From JBGTIS01 sp041745535 (lineage in GTDB: Bacteria > Bacteroidota > Bacteroidia > Cytophagales > Cyclobacteriaceae): a DNA stretch of 31,539 nt. The stretch covers positions 1-31,539 of the forward strand of contig JBGTIS010000015.1 in assembly GCA_041745535.1 (NCBI GenBank), written 5' to 3'. Each line of letters opens with the position of its first letter. Position 1 is the first letter of the stretch. Made by a program: the position numbers and the translations under genes. Below the pieces are notes generated by a model. It worked only from the letters and a program-made list of their open reading frames with translations. It made no database searches and was not told the origin of the DNA. This document shows positions 1-7,960 of the stretch, in pieces.

Positions 1-1512
1 ATACACCCGGTCCTGCCAGCTTTGAACAGGCTGATGCTCTACCGCGATGCGCGCGGCATACTGAATAAAACGATCTTCACTATTGAGGTAAGGCCAGGCA
101 AAGCCCACAGCTTCCGCTTTAGGTTCGCCATGGAATTTTTCCAGTTGAACTCGAATTTGACGTGCCTTGGTAGCTTCAGGGTCTTCGTCACTGGCAACCA
201 GGGAAACATTATCCTCAGAATCGTTATCATAATATACTCTGTATACATCAGAATCCAGTTTGCGGCCACCGGTCATAAAATACAAAGCCCCATCCGGACC
301 GATCACCCCATCGGTTAAAGGCAATGGCATACCCGAAATAAATTCTTCTTTTTCCGCGGAATACGATGCCCCTTTGGGTTTTAGGTGAATGGCGTACATA
401 ATACCAAAACTCCAGTCAAATGCCAGTAAGGTATTTTTATAGGCATCGTTAAAACGGGCATCTTTCAGAGAGATTACGTTGGTAGGTGAACCCTGACCGA
501 TATTCAGCAGTGGTGGCAGGTTATCCGGATATACAGGTGCCCATTTTCCGTTGCCGGTACGCCAGCCAAACTCACTGCCGCTGGTTACGTGGCAAATGCG
601 GGTGGGCCGGTACCAGGGCATACCCAGGTCCCATTCCATATCCGAATCATAGGTAAACATATCGCCGGCTTCATTAAATGCCAGGTCAAAAGGATTTCTG
701 AAACCAGCGCTGATCAATTCCCAATGTTCGCCCAGAGAATCTATATGCGCGATCCAGCCACCGGGGGCTTCGCGTTCGTTGGCATGGCCGCGCGGGTCTT
801 TGATCTGTGGGAACAAATTGTCATCTTTCCAGTTAGCAGGCAACCGGTAGGCATCCATTTCAGGCACATCGGTATGGTTTCCAGCAATCACGTACAATGA
901 TTTTTTATCCGGTGCCATCACAATACTATGCGGGCCATGCTCGCCCTGTTGCCCCGACATTTCTTTAAGTAAGGTAACTTTCTCAAACTGATCGTCGCCA
1001 TCCATATCCTGAAGGCGGTATAAACCGGTGTTTTTATCAAAATCTTCATCACTTTCGTGGTTCACCATTACATACAGGCTATTGAAAGCGTATAACAATC
1101 CCTGGGCATACCCCATTCCTATCATGGTTTTGGCTGTATCAGCCACCTGGGTTGAATCTACTGCCCCGATCAGGAGCTTTTCTACTGTAGGCTGGGTGGT
1201 ATCGCCCATTGCTGGTAACTCCATGCGATAAATAGCACCATACTGGTCTACCGTAATCAGCCGACCCTTGTTATCAAATGTCATAGACACCCACGATCCC
1301 TGTTCATTTTCAGAGGGACTGTACAAATGATCCGCCTTAAAACCGGCCGGAATTTTAAGTTTTTCAATTTTAGGGTCAACCGGACCATTGTTTTCTGACT
1401 CCGTCTCTTTTTCGCCTGATGACTGACAACCTGCGAAAAGTAAGGAGATCAGAAGTATACCCATTGATATACTCCTGAAAATTTGTTTTTTAGGGTTTAT
1501 GGAATAAATCAT
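1..1512 (-). CDS. N-terminal part of a PVC-type sugar-dehydrogenase-like/heme lipoprotein (runs off the window)
   Basis: An open frame starts at ATG 1512 and stays open for 504 codons to base 1. Residues 1-29 form a lipoprotein signal (hydrophobic run ending in LLFAGC, Cys29), so the protein is probably anchored in the envelope. The rest reads as a beta-propeller of the soluble-glucose-dehydrogenase/NHL type, with phrases such as GFRNPFDLAFN, SGSEFGWRTGNG and LTDGVIGPDGALYF that are typical of the membrane-bound dehydrogenase domain of PVC-type heme-binding proteins. Near base 1 it enters the segment (DRFIQYAARIAVEHQP) that in this family begins the HEAT repeats. A C-terminal cytochrome c domain is expected outside the window. 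The substrate is unknown, probably a sugar or polyol oxidised with electrons passed to the heme. The family assignment is firm, the substrate is not. Confidence 0.85.
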   Translation of the reverse strand, partial: MIYSINPKKQIFRSISMGILLISLLFAGCQSSGEKETESENNGPVDPKIEKLKIPAGFKADHLYSPSENEQGSWVSMTFDNKGRLITVDQYGAIYRMELPAMGDTTQPTVEKLLIGAVDSTQVADTAKTMIGMGYAQGLLYAFNSLYVMVNHESDEDFDKNTGLYRLQDMDGDDQFEKVTLLKEMSGQQGEHGPHSIVMAPDKKSLYVIAGNHTDVPEMDAYRLPANWKDDNLFPQIKDPRGHANEREAPGGWIAHIDSLGEHWELISAGFRNPFDLAFNEAGDMFTYDSDMEWDLGMPWYRPTRICHVTSGSEFGWRTGNGKWAPVYPDNLPPLLNIGQGSPTNVISLKDARFNDAYKNTLLAFDWSFGIMYAIHLKPKGASYSAEKEEFISGMPLPLTDGVIGPDGALYFMTGGRKLDSDVYRVYYDNDSEDNVSLVASDEDPEATKARQIRVQLEKFHGEPKAEAVGFAWPYLNSEDRFIQYAARIAVEHQPVQSWQDRVY

Positions 1513-2103
1513 TATAGTAATTTACTTTGTGTTATGTTAATTTTGGAATTAGCGATTATCTTCAGACCAATTTGCTATTAATTTTCCACAAAACAATCAT
1601 GGGCTTTCCTGCTATTTACAACCCTGGTTATAAAAAATAAAAATCCCGTCTTTTCCTGTCCCAATAATATCCTTTTATCAGGATCCGGTTAGGTCGATTG
1701 CCCTTAAATACTGGCCAATTACTTTTCCTTCTCCGTAAAGGCCATCATGAAATAAATTATAATAGTGGAAATGTGAATATTAGAAAAAATTAGAGAACCT
1801 GCAAATCAACCCTCCCAAAGCCAGGTTTTCATTTCTTCCAAACTTTAAAAAAAAGGACTTCAACTTTATTAAAATTCACAAATGCAATATCTCTTTTTAG
1901 GGTTATCGCAAATATTTGGTGCAATTCCGAAAAATTAGCATTAATCGATTAAACAGTCAAAATTTAAATAATATCAAAATTTTAAATTGTTTTCATAAAA
2001 ACCTAAATTTAGAAATCTGTAAGTCAGGTCTTTTTATGAATTTGAGAATTTCTGTTTTCTATGTATAACTTATTATCTATTATAAAAATAACCCTATAAC
2101 AAA
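1513..2103. other. Long AT-rich divergent intergenic region
   Basis: About 590 bases lie between the start of the heme lipoprotein (minus) and the start of the Gfo/Idh oxidoreductase (plus). No convincing reading frame is present on either strand. It should hold both divergent promoters. The only clear sites seen are a perfect 12-base palindrome at 1941-1952 and two near-identical AT-rich words (TCAAAATTTAAAT and TCAAAATTTTAAAT) around 1957-1985. Confidence 0.6.
1941..1952. promoter_or_regulatory. Palindrome TTAATCGATTAA, candidate LacI-type operator
   Basis: The 12 bases form a perfect palindrome with a central CG, a form common for LacI-family operators that control sugar catabolic genes. 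It sits about 150 bases upstream of the Gfo/Idh gene and about 430 bases upstream of the divergent heme lipoprotein gene. No LacI regulator is encoded in the window, so the regulator is inferred only from the shape of the site. Confidence 0.35.
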
Positions 2104-3432
2104 ATGGCAAAACAAAAAACCATTCCATCTATTTCATCCATCAGCAGAAGGCAGTTTATCAGAAATGCCTCCGTACTTTCAGCTTTTACCATCGTGCCCC
2201 GATTTGTGTTAGGGGGCCCCGGTTACCTTCCTCCCAGCGATAAAATAACCCTGGGCTTTATCGGTACCGGCAAACAGGGAATGGGCTTGCTGAACTCATT
2301 TATGAATACCGGCGAGGTACAGGTAATTGCCGCTTCCGAGGTGTATCAGGCCAAGCTCGACCGATTTGTAAACAAAGCCAATGCGTACCACGCTGAAACC
2401 GCCAACCAGTCGAAGGTACAATATAAAAGCTGTAACTCTTACCCTGATTTTCGCCGCTTACTCGACCTGAAGGAAGTTGACGCGGTAGTGATTGCCTCGC
2501 CCGATCACCAGCATGCCGTGATGGCGGTGGAAGCCGCTGAAGCAGGGAAAGACATTTTTTGTGAGAAACCATTGTCACTCACGGTAAAAGAAGGCCGGGC
2601 GATGGTAGACGCCACCCGGAAAAGCAAAAGGGTTTTTCAAACTGGCAGCATGCAACGCTCGTGGCCCGAGTTTCGGCAGGCTGTAGAATTGGTTCGGAAT
2701 GGGTATATTGGTGACATCAAGACCGTAAAGGTAAGTGTCGGCGGACCGCCCCTGCCGTATGACCTGCCGGAAGAAACCATTCCGGAAGGGCTGAACTGGG
2801 ATGGCTGGCTGGGCCCCAATACGCCGGTAGCCTTTAACGTGGAGCTGGCGCCTCCTCTTTCTCAGGATGTGTTTCCCAACTGGCGGAAATACAAAGAATT
2901 TGGTGGCGGCGGCATGACCGACTGGGGTGCCCACATGTTCGACATTGCCCAGTGGGCACTGGATATGGACGAAAGCGGACCCGTAGAAATAATTCCACCT
3001 GATGGCAACGAATATCCATTTCTTACCTACAAATATAAAAACGGAATTACCATGACGCACGAAGCGTTTGATCCTGAAAGCAACAATGGCGTACGGTTCA
3101 TTGGGTCGGATGGGCAAATTGATGTATACCGGCGCAAACTGATTACCACGCCGGAAACATTGAAAGATCAGGTAATTGGTGAAAATGAAAAGCATGTGTA
3201 TTTCAGCGACAATCATTATAAGGATTTTCTGAAAGCCATGCGGGACCGCACGCCGCCCATCTGTGATGTGGAAACCGGACATCGCACGGCATCGGTGTGT
3301 AACATTGGCAATATCGCCTATGCCTTAAAGCGACCGCTTCAGTGGAACCCAAAGAAAGAAAAGTTCAAAAAAGACGATGAAGCCAACAGCTTACTGGGAC
3401 GCCCCATGCGTGCGCAGTGGAATGTATTGTAA
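2104..3432 (+). CDS. Tat-exported Gfo/Idh/MocA family oxidoreductase
   Basis: The 442-residue product is an NAD(P)-dependent sugar or polyol oxidoreductase. The N-terminus carries a twin-arginine signal (SRRQF at residues 14-18 followed by a hydrophobic stretch), so it is probably folded in the cytoplasm and exported, as in many Bacteroidota members. The Rossmann nucleotide loop GFIGTGKQG is at 51-59, the EKP motif that supplies the conserved lysine is at 154-156, and the C-terminal substrate-domain signature WGAHMFD is at 274-280. Its stop lies 4 bases from the stop of the convergent mutarotase gene. A likely LacI-type operator lies upstream. The substrate cannot be told from the sequence; the neighbouring rhamnose mutarotase suggests a deoxysugar or related compound. 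Confidence 0.9.
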   Translation: MAKQKTIPSISSISRRQFIRNASVLSAFTIVPRFVLGGPGYLPPSDKITLGFIGTGKQGMGLLNSFMNTGEVQVIAASEVYQAKLDRFVNKANAYHAETANQSKVQYKSCNSYPDFRRLLDLKEVDAVVIASPDHQHAVMAVEAAEAGKDIFCEKPLSLTVKEGRAMVDATRKSKRVFQTGSMQRSWPEFRQAVELVRNGYIGDIKTVKVSVGGPPLPYDLPEETIPEGLNWDGWLGPNTPVAFNVELAPPLSQDVFPNWRKYKEFGGGGMTDWGAHMFDIAQWALDMDESGPVEIIPPDGNEYPFLTYKYKNGITMTHEAFDPESNNGVRFIGSDGQIDVYRRKLITTPETLKDQVIGENEKHVYFSDNHYKDFLKAMRDRTPPICDVETGHRTASVCNIGNIAYALKRPLQWNPKKEKFKKDDEANSLLGRPMRAQWNVL

Positions 3433-3436
3433 AAGG

Positions 3437-3838
3437 TTATGGTTTAAGCTGGCCTTCAATGGCCGGGTAGTCGGTGGTCTGGTCCATCTCAAAAATCCTT
3501 TCCATCAGCTGCCATTTTTCTTTGGCGGAAGAGGATGGATCGGATTGCTGAAACCGGCCCGCAAAAGCTTCCCATTCGGCCTGCCGGGGCAATTGCCCCA
3601 GCCGGGCCAAATCCCGGTCATGATCAAATTCAGGCACCGTATCCATAATCATAAACAGAGTGTGGCCATGCAGGTATAATTCCATATCCAGGATGCCTAC
3701 CTGCTTCATACTTTTACCCACTTCCGGCCATATGCCCCCATTTTCATGGATTTTTTTATATTCCCTGATCAGGTCGGGATCGTTCTTTAACTGTAAGGTT
3801 TTGCAATAACGTTTGAAAGGTGGATGTACAGTAGGCAT
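3437..3838 (-). CDS. rhaM: L-rhamnose mutarotase family protein
   Basis: The 133-residue product matches the L-rhamnose mutarotase (DUF718) family, small dimeric ferredoxin-like proteins that interconvert alpha and beta anomers of L-rhamnose or related deoxysugars in the cytoplasm. The family opening RYCKTLQLKNDP is at about residues 10-21. The conserved His region reads KKIHENGGIWPEV, with the histidine that acts in anomer exchange. The tail with EWEAFAGRFQQ and WQLMERIFEMD is also typical. Length fits the family (about 105-140). It converges on the Gfo/Idh gene. No rhamnose isomerase, kinase or aldolase is nearby, so the exact sugar (rhamnose or fucose) is open. Confidence 0.8.
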   Translation of the reverse strand: MPTVHPPFKRYCKTLQLKNDPDLIREYKKIHENGGIWPEVGKSMKQVGILDMELYLHGHTLFMIMDTVPEFDHDRDLARLGQLPRQAEWEAFAGRFQQSDPSSSAKEKWQLMERIFEMDQTTDYPAIEGQLKP

Positions 3839-3941
3839 GCGGTTGCGGAATTTTTTAAAACAATGGATTATCTTAAATTGTAAATACTAAATTAACAACT
3901 GACCCACCATTAAAAAACTTTTCTCTTCCTGAATTTCTTTT

Positions 3942-5444
3942 TTAGCCCCACTTATTATTCGCCAGCAATTGCGCCATTTTTTGCACGGCAGTCTGCATTT
4001 GTTTCCGGGAATAGGCGGTATACCCCAGCAACAGGGCCGGAGGTTGCCGGTGCTGCAATACATACTCCGACAAAGCAGTGGCGGTAATACCGTGCTGCTG
4101 TAATCGGACTGACACCTGCCGGTCATCCAGATGCGCTGCCAGCCAGCCTACCAGGTGCATGCCAGAATCAGAGTGATGAACCTTCAAAAATGGATAAGCC
4201 CATTGATTTATAATTTCAGCCAGTTCATCCTGTCGCTTTTTATACAAAATACGCATGCGTTGCAGGTGTCGGTTCAAATGCCCTTTGTCCATAAAATCTG
4301 CCAGGGATATCTGATCAATAAATGAATTCTGCCGGTCGAACAAAGCTTTGGCAGTCACAAATTTTTCTACCATATCTCTCCGGGCTACCACCAGGTAGGC
4401 AATCCTGAGGGAAGGAAACAACAATTTGCTGAAAGTACCCAGATAAATTACATTTCCATATGGATCGAGCCCCTGCAACGAGGGCATAGGTTTTCCCTCA
4501 TAACGCAGTTCGCTGTCGTAGTCATCTTCCACAATCCAGGTTTCTTTCTTTCTGGCCCATTCCAGCAACGCGATCCGCTGCGAAACCGGTAAGGTACCGC
4601 CCAATGGATACTGGTGGGAAGGGGTGATGTACAGCAATCGTACTGACTTCACTTTTTTCTCTAAATAAGCTACATCAATACCCGCTCTGGTTACCGGTAC
4701 AGGTACTGGTTGTGCGCCCAGAGTTGAAAAAGCGGCTCGGGCACCCAGGTAGCCTGGGTCTTCAATACCGTAGTAGTCGCCCCGGTCCAGCAGCAGATGG
4801 GCAATCAGCCACAAACTCTGCTGGGTGCCATTCGTAATGATAATGTAGTCGGCCGTACAGTTCACAGCGCGGTTCACCCGCAAATAACCTGCGATTACTT
4901 CGCGAAGGGCGGCACTTCCCTGTGCGTGCTGATAGCCCAGCTGTTTTACATTCAGATATCGGGTACTTTCCTGTACCGACTTCATCCAAAGGTGAAATGG
5001 AAAATCCTGTAAGGAAGGAATACTGGTTTGAAAGGGAGTGACTTCCTCTGTTTCCACATTGCGGGGCAACATATGTTGTTCCAAAAGTGCTGTGAAATGC
5101 CAGGCAAACCTTTTTAGATGAGTACGGACTTCTTTCTTAATGCCGGGTATTTCATTATTTTTAATAAAACCGGGAATGGTACCGGATACAAAAGTACCTG
5201 CACCAGTTTTGCCGATCAGGTACCCTTCAAGTAACAACTGCTCATAAGCCATAGTGACCACATTTCTGGAAATGCCGAAATCTGTGGCAATCATTCGGGA
5301 AGGTGGAAGCTGATCGTTTGCTTTCAATTTTCCCTGCAATATGGCCTGCCGGATTCCATTGTAAATTTGAATATAAAGCGGTTCACTCAGCGCTTTACTT
5401 ACTTGTAAAAAAGGGAGGGAAATCTGTTTGGCATTTCTTTTCAT
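3942..5444 (-). CDS. MocR/PdxR family regulator: GntR-type HTH fused to an aminotransferase domain
   Basis: The 500-residue chimera has a winged helix of the GntR type at about 20-88 (LPPSRMIATDFGISR then GAGTFVSG) and a fold-type I aminotransferase domain from about 130 to the end. The PLP lysine is K340 in GTFSKLLFPSLR, and EDDYDSE at 306-312 is the cofactor-binding segment. Such proteins bind PLP as an external aldimine with an amino compound and switch transcription of an adjacent gene. The frame is open to an upstream ATG at 5525, but family alignment fits the ATG at 5444. The longer start would run through the putative operator repeats and into the divergent promoter. It is divergent from the ATP-grasp gene, which is the expected target. 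Confidence 0.88.
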   Translation of the reverse strand: MKRNAKQISLPFLQVSKALSEPLYIQIYNGIRQAILQGKLKANDQLPPSRMIATDFGISRNVVTMAYEQLLLEGYLIGKTGAGTFVSGTIPGFIKNNEIPGIKKEVRTHLKRFAWHFTALLEQHMLPRNVETEEVTPFQTSIPSLQDFPFHLWMKSVQESTRYLNVKQLGYQHAQGSAALREVIAGYLRVNRAVNCTADYIIITNGTQQSLWLIAHLLLDRGDYYGIEDPGYLGARAAFSTLGAQPVPVPVTRAGIDVAYLEKKVKSVRLLYITPSHQYPLGGTLPVSQRIALLEWARKKETWIVEDDYDSELRYEGKPMPSLQGLDPYGNVIYLGTFSKLLFPSLRIAYLVVARRDMVEKFVTAKALFDRQNSFIDQISLADFMDKGHLNRHLQRMRILYKKRQDELAEIINQWAYPFLKVHHSDSGMHLVGWLAAHLDDRQVSVRLQQHGITATALSEYVLQHRQPPALLLGYTAYSRKQMQTAVQKMAQLLANNKWG

Positions 5445-5517
5445 AATTGGACCTATGCATTTGTTATAATTTGGCACTATGAACAGAACCAAATTTAATA
5501 GAAATTCGGACCATAAT
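5445..5517. promoter_or_regulatory. Repeated putative MocR operator sites between the regulator and the ATP-grasp gene
   Basis: Three related words lie in direct orientation: AATTGGACCTATG at 5445-5457, AATTTGGCACTATG at 5468-5481 and AATTCGGACCATAAT at 5503-5517. An inverted pair AATTTGG (5468-5474) and CCAAATT (5489-5495) is centred 21 bases apart. MocR-type regulators usually bind direct repeats, sometimes with an inverted half-site, in the divergent spacer with their target. The layout fits autoregulation plus control of the ATP-grasp gene. Binding is inferred. Confidence 0.5.
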
Positions 5518-5537
5518 AAAACCAATAAAAATTAATC

Positions 5538-6449
5538 ATGTCATTACAATCTATCGCCTTGCTCACTTATGAAGGGCAAATCGGTTTTGCTACCGACGAC
5601 CAGTTGCTGGTAACGTATTTAAAACAGACTGGCTTCCGGGTATCGGCCGTACCCTGGGAAAACTCTGTGCGCAAACTCAGAGAATTTGATGCGGTAGTTT
5701 TCCGGTCTACCTGGAATTACCACAAGTCACCTGACGAATTTAAAATATGGCTTAATACGCTGGAAATGATGGGGCTTAACCTTTGGAATCCACTACCAGT
5801 AATCAGGTGGAATATGAGTAAAAGCTATCTGCTGGACCTGCATCAGAAAGATGTACCGATTCCGGCTTTCAAATATGTCAGAAAGGATACTGAATGGGAA
5901 CTGGATTCATTCCTTCAGAAAAATAAATGGCAAAAAGTGGTGATTAAACCCGCCATTTCAGCTACCGCTTATAATACTTTTCCGGTTACCCGGCAGGAGG
6001 CTCAAACTGCCAACAACCGAATCAACCTTTTGTTAGCGGAAAGCGACCTGATTGTACAGGAATTTATGGAAGAGGTGATTACCGATGGCGAATATTCCTT
6101 TATCTTTTTTGGTAACCGCTATAGCCACGCCGTAAAAAAAATACCCAAAAAAGGAGACTTCAGGGTGCAGGCGGATTTTGGTGGGAACTGGCACCCCTGT
6201 TCACCCTCGGTTTCTTTAATTAATCAGGCAAAACAAATATTAATGCTGGTGGAAGAAGATTTGTTATATGCCCGGGTTGACGGTGTAGTCAGACAGGGTT
6301 TGTTTTATCTGATGGAACTGGAGCTGATTGAGCCGGCATTGTTTTTCGGAGCGCATCCGGAAGCTGCCAGAAGGTTTACACAGGTGCTGTTAAGCCGGTA
6401 CCAAAATCAGGTCAAAACCAAGAAGCTGCTGGGTGGATTGGACTGGTGA
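5538..6449 (+). CDS. ATP-grasp ligase, DcsG-like (RimK/glutathione-synthetase superfamily)
   Basis: The 303-residue product looks like a complete ATP-grasp enzyme of the small family that includes the O-ureidoserine cyclo-ligase DcsG of D-cycloserine synthesis. Family phrases are FRSTWNYHKSPDEF at about 54-67, LWNPLPVIRWNMSKSYLLDL (the conserved N...K...YL segment), VVIKPAISATAYNTF (ATP lysine and glycine-poor loop) and the metal-site region LMELELIEPALFF near the C-terminus. Such enzymes activate a carboxylate by acyl phosphate and join it to an amine. It is divergent from the MocR regulator, which would sense an amino-acid-like compound through PLP. The substrate is unknown. Resemblance to DcsG is by recall of motifs, not a database result, and many Bacteroidota carry such genes without making cycloserine. 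Confidence 0.72.
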   Translation: MSLQSIALLTYEGQIGFATDDQLLVTYLKQTGFRVSAVPWENSVRKLREFDAVVFRSTWNYHKSPDEFKIWLNTLEMMGLNLWNPLPVIRWNMSKSYLLDLHQKDVPIPAFKYVRKDTEWELDSFLQKNKWQKVVIKPAISATAYNTFPVTRQEAQTANNRINLLLAESDLIVQEFMEEVITDGEYSFIFFGNRYSHAVKKIPKKGDFRVQADFGGNWHPCSPSVSLINQAKQILMLVEEDLLYARVDGVVRQGLFYLMELELIEPALFFGAHPEAARRFTQVLLSRYQNQVKTKKLLGGLDW

Positions 6450-7221
6450 AAAAGAAACGGGTATATGGTAGAAACAGTACCAGCTTCCACCCAACCCATC
6501 GCCTGCGGATGCTAAAAACAGCATCTTGTCTGTTGCAGGAAAGGAATAATGACCGGGAAAAGTACGAAGGAGCGTTTGCGGAATTATTTCGGGGAGGAAG
6601 TCCACCCTCCCTATTTCCCTACTTTGGTGCCCGGTGCTCATTTAAGGTAAAAAACAAGCAGAAAACACGACTGACGAAGCGATATCGGGCTTAATTCAAT
6701 GATAATTCCTGATTGGTTTCCTGTTTTGGATCCGCTAAAATATCAATTATTCCATATTATGTAATTAATAAATACTATTATTATTAACATAATAATAGTT
6801 ATAAAACTTGTAAAATAGGAAACCTATTGGGATTAATTCGAAATCCCCAAGAAAACAAATATGTTTAATAATGGTTAGTGAACCGTTTCTAATTGAAATG
6901 AATGCCCGCTTTTTATTGAAGGGTACGAATTATACTAAAAAGATAGTTTGCTGTAGAATTGCCTCCAGGACTAGCCATACGCATCAGCCTTTTACTATTA
7001 AGAGGTTGAAAATCGCATTAAGCTAAATCCGAAACGGGCTTGATAAACCAATTTAACAGATAGGAATATGACTACAAACCAAAGGATTTTCAGCAACCTG
7101 GGACACCAGAAGCAGATGAAAAACGAACGCGTTGCCCCGGGCTTTCGCTAAACGCGCCCGAGCGGAGGGCATATTTTATACATTTTCTCGAATTGAAAAG
7201 ATAACTTTTGCGAGTTGGTTG
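6450..7221. other. Non-coding or decayed stretch after the ATP-grasp gene
   Basis: No convincing gene is present. A 33-codon plus-strand frame from ATG 6531 or nearby (ending PTLVPGAHLR at about 6649) has coding-like wording but no recognised family and may be a remnant. An AT-rich hairpin is formed by ACTATTATT (6774-6782) and AATAATAGT (6791-6799). The first copy of a short repeat lies at 7122-7161. Several unrelated short frames cross the region, none with supporting features. Confidence 0.5.
7122..7161. repeat. Short repeat, copy 1 (AACGAACGCGTT ... GCTAAACGCGCCCGA)
   Basis: This 40-base block begins AACGAACGCGTT and ends GCTAAACGCGCCCGA. A second copy, 35 bases, with the same two ends and a different, shorter middle, lies at 7818-7852 in the same orientation. 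Within each copy CGCGTT and AACGCG are inverted, so the block can form a hairpin. The two copies bracket the fossil toxin-antitoxin locus. It is likely a genome-dispersed REP-like or non-autonomous element, which needs a genome-wide search. Confidence 0.6.
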
Positions 7222-7584
7222 TCAGAGATGGCTTTGTGTTTGGGGTAACTCTACACTGATATTTAATTTTCCTCCTAAACCTTGCTCTAGGATGCGCATA
7301 AGCGTAGACAGACGTATATCACTGGCATCTCTTTCCACCCTGGATATCTAAGACTTCCTGGTATTAGCCCTTCTGGCAAGCTCTTCCTATGTCATATGAT
7401 CTTCTTTACGAGCTTCCTGTATCATCACTCCCAGTCTGAAGGAATGGAATTTCCTTTCATACTCATCTCTTTCCGGGGTTCCTATCCTGCCGTACTTTTT
7501 GTCCAGATGTTCGCTAAAAGTAATGACCTTATTTTTGTAGAACTCCCAAAAGTAGTCGTCGTAAATGAGTATTTCCCTATTTAT
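7222..7584 (-). pseudogene. Fossil HigBA-like toxin-antitoxin locus: toxin start fused to a broken XRE antitoxin
   Basis: Read on the minus strand in one frame from 7584, about 15 codons (INREILIYDDYFWEFY) match the N-terminus of RelE/HigB-like toxins of Bacteroidota, with ATA where the start ATG would be expected. The frame then passes straight into an XRE/HigA-like antitoxin (GRIGTPERDEYERKF, then a helix-turn-helix). The helix-turn-helix region has two nonsense codons, after KEDHMT and after ANTRKS, and continues as ISRVERDASDIRLSTLMRI to TGA at 7222-7224. About 90 toxin residues are missing. I read this as an internal deletion joining toxin start to antitoxin start, followed by point decay. 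The family match is from remembered motifs. Confidence 0.72.
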
Positions 7585-7757
7585 TTTAGAATGTAAAGTT
7601 AACTAATTAGATTACTTTTCCTCAATACTATTTTAAAGGTTACTACAGGGGATGAAATTTTTTGAGTTGATATGGTAAATCTTTTAACCTGTTACTTGGA
7701 TATCGCTGTGGAACTGACAAATCTGTGCCGGACTGGGTTATTTTAAATTAATGAGAT

Positions 7758-7782
7758 CTTTGTGGTGAAAACACCAACAAAG
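7758..7782. other. Hairpin CTTTGTGGTG-AAAA-CACCAACAAAG
   Basis: The two arms of 10 and 11 bases pair with a single bulge and an AAAA loop. No T-tract follows on either strand, so a simple intrinsic terminator is unlikely. It may be part of a dispersed intergenic repeat. Function is unknown. Confidence 0.45.
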
Positions 7783-7817
7783 GGGAGCAGCAGCAGTAGT
7801 GGTGATTAGGAGAGGAG

Positions 7818-7852
7818 AACGAACGCGTTACGCTACCGCTAAACGCGCCCGA
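7818..7852. repeat. Short repeat, copy 2 (AACGAACGCGTT ... GCTAAACGCGCCCGA)
   Basis: Same outer 12 and 15 bases as the copy at 7122-7161, in the same orientation, with an 8-base middle where copy 1 has 13 bases. Constant ends that can pair with a variable middle suggest selection on, or mobilisation of, the hairpin ends. Confidence 0.6.
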
Positions 7853-7960
7853 TTGACCATTCTGTTAATACTGCAATGAAGAAATTATTGTGACTTTTCT
7901 TTCAACAATTTGGCATTTATGAAATAAATATTTGCTTGTCTTATTTAATGGCAGGCTACT

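Larger units (their letters stand above)
7585..7960. other. Non-coding spacer with hairpin and second repeat copy
   Basis: No gene is seen. A hairpin is formed by CTTTGTGGTG (7758-7767) and CACCAACAAAG (7772-7782) with a four-A loop and one bulged base. The second short repeat copy lies at 7818-7852. The region lies downstream of the methyltransferase gene (minus), whose terminator is not evident. Confidence 0.5.

Noticed and set aside
2575..3282. Long open frame on the minus strand opposite the Gfo/Idh gene (235 codons)
   Set aside because: It is fully antisense to a well-supported gene with intact family motifs and carries no recognisable domain.
5445..5525. Extension of the MocR start to ATG 5525
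   Set aside because: The extra 27 residues are hydrophobic and unlike the family, and the bases hold the operator repeats.
6446..6694. Overlapping frames on both strands just after the ATP-grasp gene
   Set aside because: Low-complexity wording, no homologue recognised and no start signal; treated as non-coding or remnant.
6960..7120. Possible small peptide precursor (frame from ATG 7068 running into repeat copy 1)
   Set aside because: No leader motif or modifying enzyme is nearby, and the frame ends inside a repeat.
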